This document shows, piece by piece, positions 61,891 to 64,000 of a stretch of DNA of 64,000 nt. Below the pieces are notes generated by a model, which saw only the letters and a program-made list of their open reading frames with translations, was not told the origin of the DNA and did no database searches. Origin of the DNA: Cellulomonas marina (GTDB lineage: Bacteria > Actinomycetota > Actinomycetes > Actinomycetales > Cellulomonadaceae); the NCBI RefSeq assembly GCF_900111925.1, contig NZ_FOKA01000016.1:17588-81587 (forward strand), in the 5' to 3' direction. Positions within the stretch are counted from its first letter, which is position 1; each line of letters begins with the position of its first letter. A program made the translations under genes and the position numbers.

Positions 61891-62439
61891 ATGCTGCTCC
61901 CGGACCTGCAGTCCCGTCTCCGCATCGCCCTGACCAACACGCTCGTCAACGAGTGGTCGCTCTTCAGCCCCACGGCGGGGACCAGCCGGCCGAGCCAGCG
62001 CTCGATCGCCTTCCACCTCGGGTGGAACCTGCGGCCCCTCGTCGAGCGGTCCTGGGACATCGACACCGAGTACGAGCGGTCGGGCATGGCGCTGGAGAGC
62101 ACCGAGCGCCTCGCCGACCACCGCTCGCCGGACCTCGTCGTCCACCGGCGCGGCAAGCTGGGCCCGGAGCACAACCTGCTCCTCGTCGAGCTCTCCGCCG
62201 ACGGCAGCCCGGAGGGCGAGGAGTACGGGCTGCAGCTCCAGCGCCGGTTCGGCTACCGGTACGCCGTGGCGCTGTCCCTCCGGCTGCACGACGCGACGAC
62301 GCAGTGGACGGTCGCCCCGACCTGGCGCTGGTCGGTCCTCGAGCAGGGGCCCGTCACGGAGGGGCCCCAGGACGTGTACCTGCCCGAGGTCCTCGGCGAG
62401 ATCACCCAGCGCGGCTCGCGGCGCGGGACCGCCCGCTGA
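61891..62439 (+). CDS. Hypothetical protein with possible PD-(D/E)XK-like core
   Basis: A 182-residue protein. The central part reads RSPDLVVHRRGKLGPEHNLLLVEL, broken here as SPDLVVHRRG and HNLLLVELSADG. This resembles the PD...ExK core of nuclease-fold proteins, but the expected Lys is replaced (VELSA rather than VELK). WSLFSPTAGTS, GWNLRPLVERSWDIDTEYERSGM and RRFGYRYAVALSLR flank it. No toxin/antitoxin or defence gene is adjacent. Could be a non-catalytic derivative or an unrelated fold. Confidence 0.55.
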   Translation: MLLPDLQSRLRIALTNTLVNEWSLFSPTAGTSRPSQRSIAFHLGWNLRPLVERSWDIDTEYERSGMALESTERLADHRSPDLVVHRRGKLGPEHNLLLVELSADGSPEGEEYGLQLQRRFGYRYAVALSLRLHDATTQWTVAPTWRWSVLEQGPVTEGPQDVYLPEVLGEITQRGSRRGTAR

Positions 62440-62445
62440 CCCGCG

Positions 62446-63420
62446 TCAGGGCGTCGGGCGCGATGCGGCGTCCAGCGCCTCGAGCTCGGCGGGGGTGAGC
62501 TCGAGCGTCATGGAGGCGACGAGGTCGGCGAGCTGGTCGGTGCTGCGGGCCGAGGCGATCGGCCCGACGACCGTCGGCTGCCGGCGCAGCCACGCGAGCG
62601 ACACGGACGCGACGGCCACGCCGTGCGCCTCCGCGACCTCGTCGAGCACCGCGAGCACCCGCCGGCCGCGGTCGTCGAGGTAGCCCGCCGCCTGCCCCGC
62701 GCGCGGGCTGTCCACCGCGGGGCCGCCCTCGCGGTACTTGCCGGCGAGGAAGCCCTTGGCCAGGCCGAAGTACGGCAGGACGCCCAGCCCGTACCGCTCC
62801 GCCCGCTCCCGCAGGGCCCCCTCGAAGTCGCGCTCGACGAGGTTGTAGTGCGGCTGCAGCGCCACCGGAACGTGCAGCCCCCGCTCCTGCACCGCGGCCA
62901 TCCAGGCGTCGATGCGCTCGGGCGCGTAGTTCGACAGCGCGACGTGCCGGACGACGCCCTCGTCGACGAGGGCCGAGAAGGCGGTGGCCGTGTCCTCGAT
63001 CGGCGTGCTCTCGTCGTCGAAGTGGGCGTAGTACAGGTCGATGCGCTCGACGCCCAGGCGCTCGAGCGAGGCGTGGGCCGCACGACGGACCGTGTCGGGC
63101 GCGAGACCCCGGAAGTCCGGGTGCTGGCTGACCTTCGTCGCGACGACGACCTCGTCGCGGCAGCCGCGGTCGGCGAGCCAGCGGCCGATGACGCGCTCGC
63201 TCTCACCGCCCGTGTGCCCGTCGACCCAGGCCGAGTAGCTGTCGGCGGTGTCGACGAGGGACCCGCCGGCCGCGCGGAAGGCGTCGAGCACGGCGACGGA
63301 CGCCTCCTCGTCGGCCGTCCAGCCGAAGACGTTGCCGCCGAGGGCGAGCGGGGCCACCCGGAGGTCGGAGGAGCCGACGGGGACGAGCGGGACGGGGGTG
63401 AGGCCGGGGTCCGAGGTCAT
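62446..63420 (-). CDS. Aldo/keto reductase
   Basis: NADPH-dependent reductase, 324 residues from the ATG at 63418-63420. Family signatures: LALGGNVFGW, SLVDTADSYSAWVDGHTGGESERVIG (catalytic Asp/Tyr), VVVATKVSQHP (catalytic Lys), RIDLYYAHFDDEST, and VVGPIASARSTDQLADLV near the NADPH site. At the catalytic His position the sequence reads YAHFD, a common variant of LLHxxD. It resembles the YajO/AKR-12-like group; substrate unknown. Confidence 0.9.
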   Translation of the reverse strand: MTSDPGLTPVPLVPVGSSDLRVAPLALGGNVFGWTADEEASVAVLDAFRAAGGSLVDTADSYSAWVDGHTGGESERVIGRWLADRGCRDEVVVATKVSQHPDFRGLAPDTVRRAAHASLERLGVERIDLYYAHFDDESTPIEDTATAFSALVDEGVVRHVALSNYAPERIDAWMAAVQERGLHVPVALQPHYNLVERDFEGALRERAERYGLGVLPYFGLAKGFLAGKYREGGPAVDSPRAGQAAGYLDDRGRRVLAVLDEVAEAHGVAVASVSLAWLRRQPTVVGPIASARSTDQLADLVASMTLELTPAELEALDAASRPTP

Positions 63421-63713
63421 GGGACCACTGTGCCGCGGGGCGCCGACCGTCGCGACCGGGCACGACCGGGCGCCGCACACGCCCGGTCACGGGTGTTTTC
63501 ACCCGCCCGATCCGTCCTCTTTCCTCCGGACCACGACGTCCGTATCGTTACAGATCCTCCCGACCAGGGGCTTCGCGCTCCGTCGGTCCGGGCGCGAGCG
63601 CACGGTTCCGGGCTCAAGTGGTCGTGACGCGGGGCCGATGGCAGGCACGTACCTGAACCGCTGTTCGCCCGGGTGACCGGGCAGACCTCCTCAGCAGAGA
63701 GCGAGCACCGATC

Positions 63714-64000
63714 ATGACCTCCACCCGCACCTGGCAGCGCCGCGCGGCCCGCCTCGCCGTCGCCGCCGCCGTCCTCGCCGGCACCGCCTTCGGGACGGCC
63801 GGTGCGGCGTCGGCCGCCCCGGTGCCCGCCACGTCGGTCGCGCAGGTCTCCGCGGCGCGGGAGATCAAGGTCGTCGAGCCGGCGCGCGAGATCAAGCGGG
63901 AGATCAAGCGGGAGATCAAGGTCCAGACGGTCGCCCGCGAGATCAAGCGCGAGATCAAGGCCCAGACGGTCGCCCGCGAGATCAAGCGCGAGATCAAGGT
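63714..64000 (+). CDS. Secreted REIK-repeat protein, cut by window edge
   Basis: The 5' part of a gene (95 full codons). Residues 1-34 are a clear Sec signal peptide (RRAARLAVAAAVLAG, cleavage after ASA). The mature part is almost entirely tetrapeptides REIK (Arg-Glu-Ile-Lys), arranged in a 13-residue period REIKREIKVQTVA with VQTVA/AQTVA spacers. Charges alternate so long helices with salt bridges are likely. No family is recognised. The window ends inside the repeat, so total length and the C-terminus (anchor, catalytic domain) are unknown. Confidence 0.75.
   Translation, partial: MTSTRTWQRRAARLAVAAAVLAGTAFGTAGAASAAPVPATSVAQVSAAREIKVVEPAREIKREIKREIKVQTVAREIKREIKAQTVAREIKREIK
63852..64000 (+). 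repeat. 39-base tandem repeat coding REIK units
   Basis: The unit GAGATCAAG repeats every 12-27 bases, with a higher-order 39-base period (CGCGAGATCAAGCGGGAGAT then AAGGTCCAGACGGTCGC). At least two full copies are present and the repeat continues beyond the window. Confidence 0.8.

Noticed and set aside
63614..63997. Minus-strand frame rich in LISR repeats at the right edge
   Set aside because: It is the antisense of the REIK repeat; the plus strand has a start, a signal peptide and a strict repeat.

Overview
The window is the replication-origin neighbourhood of a very GC-rich actinobacterial chromosome. The evidence is the order dnaN-dnaA | rpmH-rnpA-yidD-yidC-jag-rsmG, the cluster fhaA-fhaB-pstP-ftsW-pbpA-pknA-pknB | pabA-type gene | sortase E-DUF881 | crgA | rhomboid-ppiA, many GTG/TTG starts, and genes linked by 4-base GTGA/ATGA overlaps. 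I cannot name the genus.

Layout. 1-3257: 5' part of dnaN, oriC with at least seven DnaA boxes, and dnaA. 3258-7368: rpmH, rnpA, yidD, yidC, jag/khpB and rsmG on the plus strand. Actinobacteria usually carry parA-parB next. Here there is instead a methionine aminopeptidase divergent from an XRE regulator, then about 2.4 kb with no convincing gene but four parS sites. An IS256-family element (about 10964-12377) follows and cuts off hipA of a hipBA module. A short gene remnant marks the right edge of this disturbed zone near 13075.

13-28 kb: accessory metabolism. A minus-strand operon encodes an LMW phosphatase, an aminotransferase, an LDH/MDH-like protein and an ACT protein; a second map gene lies just upstream. 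Then come GDPD, an F420-reductase-like protein, a P1 peptidase, two secreted esterases (one a tandem protein with a dead first domain and paired palindromic operators), DUF3072, an LLM flavin oxidoreductase, a GNAT protein, and a quinone oxidoreductase divergent from its probable MarR regulator.

28-44 kb: two sugar-uptake operons. The first (solute-binding protein, two permeases, GH35 beta-galactosidase, ROK regulator) is translationally coupled throughout. The second (solute-binding protein, two permeases) has a LacI-like operator but no adjacent regulator. Between them lie DUF1810, an N-acetylglutaminylglutamine amidotransferase that has lost its synthetase core, DUF1028, a TRIC-type channel, a hypothetical protein and an alpha/beta hydrolase.

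44-58 kb: tRNA-Leu(CAG) and the conserved cell-wall growth/division signalling cluster. FHA proteins, a PP2C phosphatase and two PASTA/PknA-type kinases regulate the SEDS glycosyltransferase and its class B PBP. 58-64 kb: an Ala-rich membrane-anchored helical protein, an Atg22-type MFS transporter, a GNAT protein, a possible nuclease-fold protein, an aldo/keto reductase, and a secreted protein made of REIK repeats that runs off the window.

Best candidates for something undescribed: the orphan parS cluster with the map/XRE pair where parAB should be, the NAGGN amidotransferase lacking its ATP-binding core, the tandem esterase with a dead domain, and the REIK-repeat secreted protein. No complete new defence system was found.
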